DNA of 50,518 bases. Source: Gemmatimonadota bacterium. GTDB lineage: Bacteria > Gemmatimonadota > Gemmatimonadetes > Longimicrobiales > Gaopeijiaceae. Made by a program: the position numbers and the translations under genes. Shown piece by piece: positions 8,233-16,953 of the stretch. The stretch's first letter is position 1; the number at the start of each line of letters is the position of its first letter. The stretch is taken from assembly GCA_007125125.1 (NCBI GenBank), contig SLDT01000064.1, positions 1 to 50,518 on the forward strand, written 5' to 3'. The notes under the pieces are model-generated. The model did no database searches. It had not been told where the DNA came from and saw only the letters and a list, made by a program, of their open reading frames with translations.

Positions 8233-8309
8233 CCCGCCAGGATGTGACGGCCGCCGAGGGAGCACCCCGCCCGGATGTGACCCCTCAGGTCAACCCGCCC
8301 GCATGTGTC
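8233..8309. repeat. Three direct copies of CCCGCCCGGATGTGAC
   Basis: Copies at 8233-8248 (CCCGCCAGGATGTGAC), 8266-8281 (CCCGCCCGGATGTGAC) and 8294-8309 (CCCGCCCGCATGTGTC), 33 and 28 bases apart, in the divergent gap between the serpin gene and ppk2. The first copy sits where a -35 box for the serpin gene would lie (possible -10 TTATCT, minus strand, 8219-8224). They could be regulator sites or just another local repeat. Confidence 0.55.
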
Positions 8310-8373
8310 GCCTCATGCCGCCCCGCCGCCGCCGTCCATTGCGGTCTTCGGCCGCGTGGCCCACTCTGTCGCC

Positions 8374-9177
8374 ATGGAACGCTACCGTATCGCCCCCGGC
8401 ACCGACGTCGACCTCGCCGCGCACGACCCTTCCGAGCGCCTCACCTTCGACGGCCCGAAGAAGCTCGGCAAGGAGGAGCTCGGGGCCCTCACCCTCCGGC
8501 TGCGCGAACTCCAGGAGCTCCTCTACGCCGAAGGACGCAACCGGCTCCTCGTCGTGCTCCAGGCCATGGACACCGGGGGCAAGGACGGGGTCATCCGCCA
8601 TGTCTTCCGGAGCGTCAACCCGCAGGGGGTCAAGGTCTCCAGCTTCAAGGCCCCGTCGGACCGCGAACTCGCCCGCGACTACCTCTGGCGCATCCACAAG
8701 GAGGTGCCCGCCCGCGGCGAGATCCGGATCTTCAACCGGAGCCACTACGAAGACATCCTCGTCGTGCGGGTGCGCGACCTCGCACCCCCCGAGGTCTGGG
8801 AGCGCCGCTACGGGCACATCAACGACTTCGAGCGCATGCTTGCCGACGAAGGCGTCACCATCGTGAAGTTCTTCCTCCACATCTCGAAGGAGGAGCAGGC
8901 CGCCCGCCTCCAGTCCCGCCTCGACGACCCCCACAAGCACTGGAAGTTCAGCACCGCCGACCTGCGCGAACGAAAGCGCTGGGACGCCTATGAACAAGCC
9001 TTCGAGGCCATGCTCAGCCGCACCAGCCACCCGCACGCCCCCTGGTACGTGATTCCCGCGAACTCGAAGTGGTACCGAAACCTCGTCATCGCCTCCATCC
9101 TCGTCGACACCATGGAGGGACTCGAGATGCGCTACCCCGAACCCGAGATGGACCTGAGCGACATCCGGATCGAGTGA
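8374..9177 (+). CDS. ppk2: Polyphosphate:nucleotide phosphotransferase, PPK2 class III-like
   Basis: A 267-residue cytoplasmic kinase that transfers phosphate between polyphosphate and nucleotides. Walker A is AMDTGGKDG, and the conserved FNRSHYEDILVVRV holds the Walker B region. GHINDFERMLADEGVTIVKF, FLHISKEEQ and APWYVIPAN..WYRN follow the Meiothermus class III PPK2 pattern closely, which suggests it may phosphorylate both AMP and ADP (family knowledge). ATG 8374 begins MERYRIAPGTDVDL, matching family N-termini; an upstream extension to 8305 is not conserved. No obvious operon partner. Confidence 0.93.
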   Translation: MERYRIAPGTDVDLAAHDPSERLTFDGPKKLGKEELGALTLRLRELQELLYAEGRNRLLVVLQAMDTGGKDGVIRHVFRSVNPQGVKVSSFKAPSDRELARDYLWRIHKEVPARGEIRIFNRSHYEDILVVRVRDLAPPEVWERRYGHINDFERMLADEGVTIVKFFLHISKEEQAARLQSRLDDPHKHWKFSTADLRERKRWDAYEQAFEAMLSRTSHPHAPWYVIPANSKWYRNLVIASILVDTMEGLEMRYPEPEMDLSDIRIE

Positions 9178-9245
9178 TCGCCACAGCGCCGATGACCCGC
9201 CACGGCGCCTGAGCCGCCGGGTCTCCGCGCCGGGAGGCGTACGGA

Positions 9246-9755
9246 TCAGTCGGCCCCGCCTGGTCGCGTGACCACCCAGAGCACCCCTCCGGCCCTCGTG
9301 GCCCGCGGTCCGAAGAGTCGCTGGGCCCTGGATCCCCTGACAAAGGTCACGCGCACCGTTCGCCCGGAATCCATCGCGATCGCCTCGATCGTCTCGCGCA
9401 CCGCCCAGCAGGGCGCGACGAGCCCGTTCACAGCCAGCATCGGCGCATCGAGGTTACAGGGACGGACCGGGTGGATGAACATGTGGGGGACGAACGACTC
9501 GTCGAGAGTGAAGGGCCCGACCGGCTCGAGCGGACCCTGCAGGGGCGTGAAAGGGACCGTCCGCACGAAGAACGCCGGGGGCGGCGTCGCCGGGGTCCCC
9601 GGGGACACCGGAGGCACAGGGGAAACCGGCATGGCCGCGGGGCCCGCGTGGGCACAGCCGAACGCACCGGCCGCGACAAGCCCGATCCCCGCAAGCACAC
9701 CGGAGATCCATCGGCCCCGTGGGGCCAGCCGGGCCAACGTCGTCTGATTCCGCAT
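9246..9755 (-). CDS. Plug-domain-like lipoprotein, function unknown
   Basis: A 169-residue exported protein. After MRNQTTLARLAPRGR a hydrophobic segment ends in GAFGC, a lipobox, followed by a proline-rich linker (AMPVSPVPPVSPGTP). The last ~70 residues (MLAVNGLVAPC, then IEAIAM..SGRTVRVTFVRG, LFGPRATRAGGVLWVVTR) resemble the short plug-like domain of TonB-dependent receptors, where a chain of this type ends in GVVLI.TK/R. Two Cys residues could form a disulfide. ATG 9755 has GGGAG 7 bases upstream. No receptor gene is adjacent, so any partner is unknown. Confidence 0.6.
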   Translation of the reverse strand: MRNQTTLARLAPRGRWISGVLAGIGLVAAGAFGCAHAGPAAMPVSPVPPVSPGTPATPPPAFFVRTVPFTPLQGPLEPVGPFTLDESFVPHMFIHPVRPCNLDAPMLAVNGLVAPCWAVRETIEAIAMDSGRTVRVTFVRGSRAQRLFGPRATRAGGVLWVVTRPGGAD

Positions 9756-9909
9756 CGTTCGCTCCCGTCGCTCGGGCCGAGGGCCACACACCTTCCCCGG
9801 GAAGAAGGCCCCCGACCGCATCCGTCCCCCCTACACTACCTCCCCCGCGCCACGGGCGCCAGCAGCCCGGTCCCCGGCTCCGCAGCCCCCCGTTCTCGGC
9901 CGCACCCCT

Positions 9910-9949
9910 ACAGGCTCGTCCGCAAGCCCACAGGCTCTTCCGCAAGCCC
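9910..9949. repeat. Two adjacent 20-bp direct repeats
   Basis: ACAGGCTCGTCCGCAAGCCC (9910-9929) is followed immediately by a copy with one change (9930-9949). It lies in the 9756-10097 gap between the plug-like lipoprotein and the tetR promoter; apart from this and that promoter the gap shows nothing else. Confidence 0.7.
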
Positions 9950-9999
9950 GCGCGCCGGCAGCCGCCCCCTCCTCGCCCCTTCCTCGCCCCCTGCTCGCC

Positions 10000-10038
10000 T
10001 TGACCCGCGCATTTCGTGGTAATACAATTAACATGAAA
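10000..10038 (+). promoter_or_regulatory. tetR promoter with overlapping operator
   Basis: TTGACC (10000-10005), 17-base spacer, TACAAT (10023-10028). Overlapping the -10 is an 11-bp inverted repeat, TTTCGTGGTAA (10012-10022) and TTAACATGAAA (10028-10038), matching at 9 of 11 positions around TACAA. This is the expected site for autorepression by the TetR protein encoded downstream. Confidence 0.75.
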
Positions 10039-10097
10039 TTGGCGGAGGCCCCTCCACCGGGGACCTGCCCCCCTGCAAACCCCTCCGGGCGGCCTTC

Positions 10098-10670
10098 ATG
10101 ACTCGCGGCTACGACATGTCCCTTCGGTCTCGTCTCGCGGACGAGACACGCGACCGGATCCTGGAAGCCACCGAGCGGCTCCTCGCACACGAACCGATCG
10201 GCTCGGTCACCCTCGCCGCGATCGCGGACGAAGCGGGCGTGTCGGTCCAGACCGTGCTCCGGCACACCGGGTCGCGAAGCGGCTGTTTCGAGCTCGTCGC
10301 CGAGCGGGTGCGCGAACGCATCCACGAGCAGCGCGGAGGCACGGAGCCCGGCGATGTGGATGGTGCGCTCGAAGGACTCCTCCTCCATTACGAGGTTGAG
10401 GGCACGCTCGTGCTGAGCCTTCTCGCCCAGGAGAAGGTCGACCCGACGGCCGGCGAGGCGGTCCGGGAGGGTCGGGCGTACCACCGCGCGTGGGTGGAGC
10501 GGCACCTCGGCCCCTGCCTCGCGGAGGGCGGGCGCGAGACGATCGATGCCCTCGTCGCCGCGACGGACATCTACGTCTGGAAGCTCCTGCGCCTCGACCT
10601 CGGCCGCTCGAAGGCCGACGCCCGCCGGGTCATGCATCGACTCGTCACATCCATCCTGGAGGCCCCATGA
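10098..10670 (+). CDS. TetR/AcrR-family transcriptional regulator
   Basis: A 190-residue repressor. The N-terminal DNA-binding domain (residues ~10-60) has ETRDRILEATERLL, then SVTLAAIADEAGVSVQTVLR, the TetR helix-turn-helix. The C-terminal ligand domain is mostly helical with no recognised ligand signature. It probably represses its own promoter and, through translational coupling, the following glycosyltransferase, whose ATG overlaps this stop (ATGA at 10667-10670). Two ATGs are possible (10098 and 10116); neither has a clear ribosome site. Confidence 0.88.
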   Translation: MTRGYDMSLRSRLADETRDRILEATERLLAHEPIGSVTLAAIADEAGVSVQTVLRHTGSRSGCFELVAERVRERIHEQRGGTEPGDVDGALEGLLLHYEVEGTLVLSLLAQEKVDPTAGEAVREGRAYHRAWVERHLGPCLAEGGRETIDALVAATDIYVWKLLRLDLGRSKADARRVMHRLVTSILEAP

Positions 10671-11932
10671 ACACCGTGCTCCTCTACACCTCGCCCGCCC
10701 GCGGGCACCTCTACCCGATGATGGACGTTGCGCTCGCGCTGAAGGAAGACGGCCACCGGGTCGTGGTGCAGACCCTCGCCGGAGAGGCCGATCGCGTGCG
10801 GGCCGCGGGGCTCGAGCACCGCCCGATCGATCCGCGGATCGAGGCCCTCCCCCTCGAGGACTACCGCGGCCGAAACCCCCTCGCGCAGTTGAAGCGCACC
10901 TTCGCCTGCTGGGCCACCCGCGCCCCCGCGGAGGTCGATGACCTGCGCGCGAGCTGTGCGGAGCTCGAGCCGTACCTCCTCCTCGTCGACGCCAACACCT
11001 GGGGCGCCGCCGCCTTCGCCGAGGCGCGGGGCGAGCCCTGGGCGATGTTCCTCCCCTACGTGCTGCCCGTCCCCTCGCGCGACGCACCCGCCTTCGGTCC
11101 GGGGCTCCCCCCGCCCCGCGGCTGGCCCGGACGCCTCCGCGACCGGCTCCTCTGGAAGGCCCTGGGGCTCGCCGGTCGGAGCGCCATGGGGCGGCTGAAC
11201 GCACTCCGCGCCGAGCTCGGGGTCGAGCCCCTCTCTTCCTTCCCCGAGCTCTTCCAGCGGGCCGAGGTCCTCCTGTACCGGACGGCCGAGCCCTTCGACT
11301 ACCCGCGTTCGGACTGGCCGGCGGCGGTGCGCGCGATCGGCCCGGGTCTCTGGGCCCCACCCGGCGAGGCACCGGACTGGCTCGACGCCCTCCCGCGCCC
11401 CCGGGTCCTCGTGAGCGTCTCTACGGAGCTCCAGGAGGACGGGGCGATCATCGAGACCGCCCTCGAAGCACTCGCGGGCGAGCCGGGCAGCGTGATCGTG
11501 ACCACCGCGGCGCTCGACCCGGCCGACTTCACCGCGCCCCACGACCGGGTCAAGATCACGCGGTTCCTCCCGCACGCGGCCGTGATCCCGGAGGTCGACG
11601 TCCTCGTCACGCATGGAGGCATGGGGACCACCCAGCGCGCCCTCGCAGCCGGCGTTCCCGTCTGCGTCGTGCCCTGGGGCCGAGACCAGAACGAGTCGGC
11701 CCGCCGGGTCGAGCTCTCCGGCGCGGGCTGCTTCGTGCCCCCCTCGAAGCTCACCGCCGCGCGCCTCGGGGAGGCCGTGCGCGAGGCGCTCACCCGCCGA
11801 CCCGCCGCCGAGCGGATCGCGCGGGCCTTCGACGAAGCCGGTGGCGCGAGGCGGGCCGTCCAGATCCTGAACGACCTCGCCGTGCAGCGGGTCGAAGCCC
11901 ATCGGATCGTCGAGGGCGCGGCGGAGCGCTGA
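10667..11932 (+). CDS. Family 1 (UGT/MGT-like) glycosyltransferase
   Basis: A 421-residue GT-B fold glycosyltransferase of the UDP-glycosyltransferase type. The N-terminal SPARGHLYPMMDVALALKE corresponds to the GHxxP...LA acceptor-domain start. The C-terminal donor-binding region has FLPHAAVIPEVDVLVTHGGM (the conserved HGG), then ALAAGVPVCVVPWGRDQNES, the UGT signature. Such enzymes glycosylate small hydrophobic molecules, often natural products or antibiotics. Coupling to a TetR gene fits a ligand-induced detoxification unit (inference). GGAGG precedes the ATG inside the tetR end. Confidence 0.88.
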   Translation: MNTVLLYTSPARGHLYPMMDVALALKEDGHRVVVQTLAGEADRVRAAGLEHRPIDPRIEALPLEDYRGRNPLAQLKRTFACWATRAPAEVDDLRASCAELEPYLLLVDANTWGAAAFAEARGEPWAMFLPYVLPVPSRDAPAFGPGLPPPRGWPGRLRDRLLWKALGLAGRSAMGRLNALRAELGVEPLSSFPELFQRAEVLLYRTAEPFDYPRSDWPAAVRAIGPGLWAPPGEAPDWLDALPRPRVLVSVSTELQEDGAIIETALEALAGEPGSVIVTTAALDPADFTAPHDRVKITRFLPHAAVIPEVDVLVTHGGMGTTQRALAAGVPVCVVPWGRDQNESARRVELSGAGCFVPPSKLTAARLGEAVREALTRRPAAERIARAFDEAGGARRAVQILNDLAVQRVEAHRIVEGAAER

Positions 11933-12239
11933 AGGCAGGTTCCATGGGTACACCCAACCCGGCTTCCCGGGGGAAGGGCAATCGATGAGGGGGTACGCCG
12001 GACACAGCACCCACTCTGCGTGCCCGCTCGACCGCCGAGCGACCTCAATCCTTCACGATCACCTTCGTGCTGCACTCGCTGAAGAGTTGGGGTCGCGTGG
12101 GCCGCGCACAGCTCCGGCGTAGACTTGAGGCGCTGCGTGAACCACGCGCGCCGTGCATCCCGCCTCCCTCCGGATGTGGAGCGGCGCTGTGCGCCGCCCC
12201 TATACATCCCCACGCGCGGGCTCACGGCAAGGCCCGCGG
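11933..12239. other. Gap between glycosyltransferase and his unit 1
   Basis: No convincing gene. It contains dispersed hairpin copy B (12181-12197) and a GC-rich inverted repeat near 11965-11980 (CCCGGCTTCCCGGG) without a T tract. On the minus strand a short stretch ending PQLFSECSTKVIVKD reads like a protein tail but lacks any context. Confidence 0.5.
12181..12197. repeat. Dispersed hairpin repeat, copy B
   Basis: GCGGCGC-TGT-GCGCCGC followed by CCCTATACATCCCCACGCG, matching copy C (40096) and more loosely copy A (223) in both stem and downstream flank. Confidence 0.6.
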
Positions 12240-12268
12240 TTGACCCCGTCCCGCCCCGTCTCTACCTT
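12240..12268 (+). promoter_or_regulatory. Promoter of his unit 1
   Basis: TTGACC (12240-12245), 17 bases, TACCTT (12263-12268). The leader-peptide ATG starts 6 bases after the -10 box, so the transcript should begin at or next to the AUG (leaderless). The same two hexamers and spacing recur at 21753-21781. Confidence 0.75.
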
Positions 12269-12273
12269 GGGGC

Positions 12274-12357
12274 ATGTTCAGCGTCACGGCTCACTCCCAT
12301 CATCATCGCCATCACACCCCCCGGACGGGGCGGGTGGTGGTCGGGGTGGGTGCCTGA
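12274..12357 (+). CDS. hisL: His leader peptide 1 (attenuator)
   Basis: A 27-residue leader peptide with six His codons at positions 7, 9-11 and 13-14 (AHSHHHRHH), ending TGRVVVGVGA. It is a regulatory peptide: when charged tRNA-His is scarce the ribosome should stall on the His run. The His codons lie in RNA segment 1 (CATCACACCCCCC, 12310-12322), which can pair with segment 2 (GGGGCGGGTGGTG, 12327-12339) across a GGAC loop. The second copy at 21788 encodes the same length with only four substitutions. No ribosome-binding site is visible, as expected for a leaderless message. Confidence 0.88.
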   Translation: MFSVTAHSHHHRHHTPRTGRVVVGVGA

Positions 12358-12386
12358 GCCGGGCACGACGACAACGACCGACATCC

Positions 12387-12424
12387 AGCGGCCCGTCCGG
12401 AACCATGCCGGACCGGCCGCTTTT
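12387..12424 (+). terminator. his attenuator terminator 1
   Basis: Arms AGCGGCCCGTCCGG (12387-12400) and CCGGACCGGCCGCT (12408-12421) form a 14-bp stem with one C-C mismatch, a 7-base loop AACCATG, and TTTT (12421-12424). The competing antiterminator pairs CCGGACGGG (12321-12329) with CCCGTCCGG (12392-12400) over 9 perfect bases. hisG starts 114 bases further on. Confidence 0.85.
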
Positions 12425-12538
12425 GCGTTCACCCGCTCCGACACGCCGGACCACCGGGCCTCCGACCGGGATGCCGTGGCACAGCACCCCGTGCCCCGGC
12501 CCCCCGGCCGACATCCACAACCCCCACACCCGACCCCC

Positions 12539-13405
12539 ATGCTCCGCATTGCCATCCCCAACAAGGGCCGCCTCTCCGAGGAGGCGCTCAAGCTCTTCGA
12601 AACCGCCGGCCTCAAGGCCCAGTTCCGGGCCGACCGCGCCCTCGTGGCCCGCCTCGGCGACGACTTCCAGGCCATCTTCGTGCGCGCGCAGGACATCCCC
12701 GAGTTCGTCGCCGACGGCGCCGCCGACTTCGGGATCACCGGAAGCGACCTCGTGGAGGAGACGAACCGCCCCGAGGTGACCGAGCTCTTCGACCTCGGCT
12801 TCGGCCGCTGCCGCCTCGTCGTCGCGATCCGGGACGAGAGCCCCGTCCAGAGCCCGGCCGAGCTCCCCGAGGGCACGCGCGTCGCGACCTCCTTCCCCGG
12901 GCTGACCCGCCGCCACTTCGACTCGCTCGGCACCCCGATCCGCGTCGTCCCCGTCTCGGGCGCCGCCGAGATCGCACCCCACCTCGGAGTGGCCGACGTC
13001 ATCGTCGACCTCACCTCGACCGGCTCGACCCTGCGGGTGAACGGCCTCCGCGAGATCGGCACGATCCTCGAGTCCACGGCCCGCCTCATCGCGAACCGCG
13101 ACGCCCTGGCCGACCCCGACACCGGCCGCCGCGCCACCGAGCTCACGACCGCGCTCGAGTCCGTCCTCTTTGCCCGCACGAAGCGTTACCTCATGACGAA
13201 CGTGCCCCGCGCGCGCCTCGACCGGGTGCGCGAGGTCCTCCCAGGGATCTCGGGCCCCACGATCGTCGACGTCCTCGACGACGACCGCTGGGTCGCCGCC
13301 CACGCCGTCGTCGACGCGGACCAGCTCTACCAGACCATCGCCGCCCTGAAGGAACTCGGCGCCGAAGGGATCCTCGTCACCCCAATCGAGCGGCTCATGC
13401 CATGA
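12539..13405 (+). CDS. hisG: ATP phosphoribosyltransferase, long form
   Basis: First and committed enzyme of histidine synthesis (ATP + PRPP to phosphoribosyl-ATP). It has 288 residues: the catalytic domain begins LRIAIPNKGRLSEEALKLFE, with DFGITGSDLVEE and DVIVDLTSTGSTLRVNGL (PRPP-binding), and a C-terminal ~75-residue regulatory domain (KRYLMTNVPRARL to EGILVTPIERL) marks the long, histidine-inhibited hexameric form that works without HisZ. ATG 12539 fits the family start. The stop overlaps the hisD start by 4 bases. Confidence 0.97.
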   Translation: MLRIAIPNKGRLSEEALKLFETAGLKAQFRADRALVARLGDDFQAIFVRAQDIPEFVADGAADFGITGSDLVEETNRPEVTELFDLGFGRCRLVVAIRDESPVQSPAELPEGTRVATSFPGLTRRHFDSLGTPIRVVPVSGAAEIAPHLGVADVIVDLTSTGSTLRVNGLREIGTILESTARLIANRDALADPDTGRRATELTTALESVLFARTKRYLMTNVPRARLDRVREVLPGISGPTIVDVLDDDRWVAAHAVVDADQLYQTIAALKELGAEGILVTPIERLMP

Positions 13406-14718
13406 ACATCGCGATCGACAAGCGCCTCGCCGAGCTCACCGAGGCCGACCGCCGGCTCCTCCTCGAGCGCCGCCCCACGGGCGAGGACGACCTGCGCGAC
13501 GCCGTGCGCGCCCTCATCGCCGAGGTGCGCCGGGAGGGCGATGCGGCGCTTCTCCGGATGGCGCGCGACTTCGACGGCATCGAGCTCGATGCCCTCGAGG
13601 TGCCTCGCGCCGCCTGGGACGACGCCCTCGCCTCCCTCGACCCCGACACCCGCGTCCAGCTCGAGCGCGCCGCGCGCAACATCGAGCACTTCCACCGGGC
13701 CCAGATCCCAGCCGACATCGAGGTCGAGACCGAGCCCGGGGTCCGGCTGGGCCGCCGCGCCCTTCCCCTCCCGGCCGTCGGCGTCTACGCCCCCGGAGGC
13801 CGCGCCGCCTATCCCTCGTCCGTGCTCATGGGCGTCGTGCCCGCGCGCGCGGCGGGCGTCCCCGAGATCGTCGTCTGCTCTCCCCCCGGCCCCTCCGGCG
13901 CCCCCCCGGCCGAGGTCCTCGCCGCCTGCGCGATCGGGGGAGCCACCCGCCTCTTCGCCCTCGGAGGAGCCGGTGCGGTCGCCGCCCTCGCCTACGGCAC
14001 CGCGTCGGTCCCCCGCGTCGAGGCGATCGTCGGCCCGGGGAACCAGTGGGTCACGGAGGCGAAGCGCCAGGTGGCCGGCGAGCTCCGGATCGACTCCCCC
14101 GCCGGGCCTTCGGAGGTCCTCGTCGTCGCCGCCCCCTCGGCCGACCCCGAGCGCGTCGCCCAGGAGCTCCTCGCCCAGGCCGAGCACGACCCCGAGGCCG
14201 CCGTCGCCGCCGTGACCCGGGACCGCGCGCTCCTCGACCGGATCCGGGAGGCCACCGCCCGCCAGCTTGCGACCGCCCCCCGCCGGGAGGTGGCTGAGGA
14301 GGCCTTCGCGCGCCGGGGTGCCTTCCTCCTGGCCGAAAGCCACGAGGAGGCCCTTGCCTTTGCCGAGGCCTACGCGGCCGAGCACCTCTCCCTCATGACG
14401 GACGACCCGCGCGCGGACCTCGAGACGCAGACCACCGCGGGCACGGTCTTTCTCGGAGGAGCCAGCTCCGTGGCCTTCGGAGACTACATGACGGGCGCGA
14501 ACCACGTGCTTCCCACCTCGGGGCGGTCGCGCTCCTTCTCGGGGCTCTCCGTGCTCGAGTTCCTGCGCTTCCACACCTGGCAGGAGCTCTCGGCCGACGC
14601 CGCCGCAGCACTGGAGGAAGGCACCGCGCGCCTGGCCACCGCCGAGGGCCTCCCCGCGCACGCGGCCGCGGCCCGGGGAGCGGGGGGCACTCCGGCTAAC
14701 GGGCCTCGAGTCCGCTGA
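13402..14718 (+). CDS. hisD: Histidinol dehydrogenase
   Basis: Catalyses the last two NAD-dependent oxidations, histidinol to histidine. It has 438 residues, the usual length. Visible signatures are VGVYAPGGRAAYPSSVLM, EAIVGPGNQWVTEAKRQ, IDSPAGPSEVLV, LLAQAEHDPEA (zinc-binding Gln and His), AAEHLSLM (catalytic Glu-His) and FGDYMTGANHVLPT (zinc Asp). The start is translationally coupled to hisG (ATGA). Its 3' end overlaps the convergent propeller gene by 23 bases. The next his genes lie 7 kb away behind a second promoter. Confidence 0.97.
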   Translation: MNIAIDKRLAELTEADRRLLLERRPTGEDDLRDAVRALIAEVRREGDAALLRMARDFDGIELDALEVPRAAWDDALASLDPDTRVQLERAARNIEHFHRAQIPADIEVETEPGVRLGRRALPLPAVGVYAPGGRAAYPSSVLMGVVPARAAGVPEIVVCSPPGPSGAPPAEVLAACAIGGATRLFALGGAGAVAALAYGTASVPRVEAIVGPGNQWVTEAKRQVAGELRIDSPAGPSEVLVVAAPSADPERVAQELLAQAEHDPEAAVAAVTRDRALLDRIREATARQLATAPRREVAEEAFARRGAFLLAESHEEALAFAEAYAAEHLSLMTDDPRADLETQTTAGTVFLGGASSVAFGDYMTGANHVLPTSGRSRSFSGLSVLEFLRFHTWQELSADAAAALEEGTARLATAEGLPAHAAAARGAGGTPANGPRVR

Positions 14719-16936
14719 TTCGGTACGCCGCCACCCCGTGTACTCCGAGTGGCGAGCGAAGGCCGACATAAGCCATGCCTTCGCCGAAGGCCACCACGCC
14801 CTGGCCGCTCGACAAGAGTCCGGGCAGGAGCTCGTTGGGAGCGGGCATCCGCAGTCGGACGCCGGCCACGAGATCACCGGTCGAAGAAAGGACATCAAAC
14901 TCAAGAATGTCCGCGTCGCCCGAGGGCACCCGCACCCAGACACGTCCCAGGGGATCCGTTGCTAGGCCCAGGATCTCAGGCCACACCTCAGGAGGCTCGA
15001 CTTGCCGCAGGGTGGGAGTGGGATCGATCGACAGAAGCTCAGCACGTTCGGCGATCTGTTCCCTGACTCCGGCAACCATCGAGTCGGCGATCGCCTGCGG
15101 AACCGGCAAGCTTCGAGGCGCACGACCCCAGGTCTCCGACAGGCGCCCCTCCTCCCAGACGCCGATTTCGTACATATCCCCTTCGGCCGCGATGACCCGG
15201 CCGTCGCTGAGGACCGCCCAGTGGAACCTCGGCGCATGGGGCAGCTGGACATACCCGCCGGACCGTTGTCCCGATTCATCCAGAACCTCCACTGCCGGAT
15301 GGGGCGAGCGGGGCACGGCCTCCCTCAGGGCAAGGCTGTCATCTTCTCCCGGCCGAAAGGCAAAGAGCCGATTCACGCTCGAAGTGTCGGTTGAGAAGCT
15401 GCGGGAGTCCCACACCCGGCCGGTTCCGTCGGCCATCATCGGCTCGCGGATGAAGGGACCCGCCTCCGGGTCCGGCACGCTCTCGACAAACGCCCCCTCA
15501 GTGTCGTACAGGGCGTACCCTTGCCGCCCCAGATCCCGAATAACGAGGTGTTCTCCCGTCAACGCCATCGAGATCGGGTCCTGAAGTTCGCCCGGCCCCC
15601 ACCCCCTCCGGCCAAACTCCAACCGAAGCCTGCCCTCGGCGTCATAGGCCATGACCCTTCGGAGCATGATGTCGAGGACCCACAAGCCATCGTCTGGGGT
15701 CGCCACAATCTGGCTGATATACCCGAAGGACCCGGCGTCCACCTCGTCCGACGACGAGTGAAGCCCGACGGTCCAAGCCGTGTCGAGGATCGGGGTCTGA
15801 TCTCTACTTTCTCCCAACGAAGACCCCTCAGCCTCACCTCGAGGGAGTCCCTGATCAACAGATACCTCATAAAGCACCAGTTCCCGACCGTCGATCCAGC
15901 GCTCAACGAGAAGCAGACCAACGCCATCGGATGCGATCGGTCGAAAGTAGAAGGGCACGTCCATCTCCGCCCTCACCCCCTGTTGATCGAAGACGCGGAT
16001 GAACGACTGATCCAGTTCCGGCGCATAGACGGCGTGGAACAGCAACCCTCCAAACGAAGCCGTGCCAATCGTACGCGGAAACGTGTCGATGAGCGGACCC
16101 TGCCCGCCCCCAGCTGCTCGGGGCAACTCCCGAACAGCTGGCGCGTTCCCGTCCCACAGCAGCGACTCTCCGCCAGCGCGCTCTACCAACCAGACCTCCG
16201 GAGGATAGACGCGAGAGAGGAAGTACCCGACCTCAGCTCCCTCCACGAAGCTCGCACCCCACCGCAATCGCATCGAATCGCCGGGCGCCTCGATAGGGCT
16301 TGGGCTTCCGAACCCGACCAGCCCGTCGCTCCGCCGGTTCCACTCGACAATTGCCCCCAGCGAGCCGAATGCTCCGGCGACGGTCACGCTCCCTGGGAAT
16401 GCCACATCGAGAAGGAGGTCGGTTCGCCGGCCCGCGAGCCCGACGCCGATCTCGCAGTCGGAAGGGGCGTGAGCTTCAGAGAGCAGCAACTCACGGCAAG
16501 CGGGGGATGTGGCCGACGCCAGGACAGCGGTGTCCCCTCTCATCGCGAACAGTGCCGGCCATGACCCATCGGACAGAGGGCCCAGCGGGTGACGACGCAC
16601 TCGGCCTCCGTTCCTGTCGACCAGGTACAACCCCGCTGTCCCAGGGTCCAACACGACGACGAGACCGTCGTGCGAAAAAGCAGCCGCTTCCACATCGTTC
16701 AGCCCCGACGCAGTCCCGTCCAACGGGATGCTCCAGAGTTCCTCAAGTCCGAGCGCGACCACCTCAGACGGGAGGGGACCCCTTTTCGTCGGGTCCACCT
16801 CACAGCCAAGGAGGCAGGTGAGGACCACGGTGGTGAGCGCCCTCCAGGACCGGGATACGGCCCGGGCGTCATCTCGTCGGCCCCCCGCCGCCCGCCACCA
16901 CATGCCGATCAATCGGCGACCTGACGTGGAGTCCAT
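14696..16936 (-). CDS. Two-domain 6-bladed beta-propeller lipoprotein
   Basis: A 746-residue exported protein. After MDSTSGRRLIGMWW a hydrophobic stretch ends LTCLLGC, a lipobox. The body is made of repeated strand-rich blades; the C-terminal half has the NHL-like motif FGRRGWGPGELQDPISMALT and GDGRVWDSR-type turns of the 6-bladed propeller family common in Bacteroidota and Gemmatimonadota. The length is about twice a single propeller (compare 390 residues at 18122), suggesting two propellers in tandem. The function of the family is unknown. It follows the Cys-rich gene by 17 bases and is likely co-transcribed with it. An alternative ATG lies at 16903. Confidence 0.8.
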   Translation of the reverse strand: MDSTSGRRLIGMWWRAAGGRRDDARAVSRSWRALTTVVLTCLLGCEVDPTKRGPLPSEVVALGLEELWSIPLDGTASGLNDVEAAAFSHDGLVVVLDPGTAGLYLVDRNGGRVRRHPLGPLSDGSWPALFAMRGDTAVLASATSPACRELLLSEAHAPSDCEIGVGLAGRRTDLLLDVAFPGSVTVAGAFGSLGAIVEWNRRSDGLVGFGSPSPIEAPGDSMRLRWGASFVEGAEVGYFLSRVYPPEVWLVERAGGESLLWDGNAPAVRELPRAAGGGQGPLIDTFPRTIGTASFGGLLFHAVYAPELDQSFIRVFDQQGVRAEMDVPFYFRPIASDGVGLLLVERWIDGRELVLYEVSVDQGLPRGEAEGSSLGESRDQTPILDTAWTVGLHSSSDEVDAGSFGYISQIVATPDDGLWVLDIMLRRVMAYDAEGRLRLEFGRRGWGPGELQDPISMALTGEHLVIRDLGRQGYALYDTEGAFVESVPDPEAGPFIREPMMADGTGRVWDSRSFSTDTSSVNRLFAFRPGEDDSLALREAVPRSPHPAVEVLDESGQRSGGYVQLPHAPRFHWAVLSDGRVIAAEGDMYEIGVWEEGRLSETWGRAPRSLPVPQAIADSMVAGVREQIAERAELLSIDPTPTLRQVEPPEVWPEILGLATDPLGRVWVRVPSGDADILEFDVLSSTGDLVAGVRLRMPAPNELLPGLLSSGQGVVAFGEGMAYVGLRSPLGVHGVAAYRISGLEAR

Positions 16937-16953
16937 GCGCCCTCGGAGCCGCG

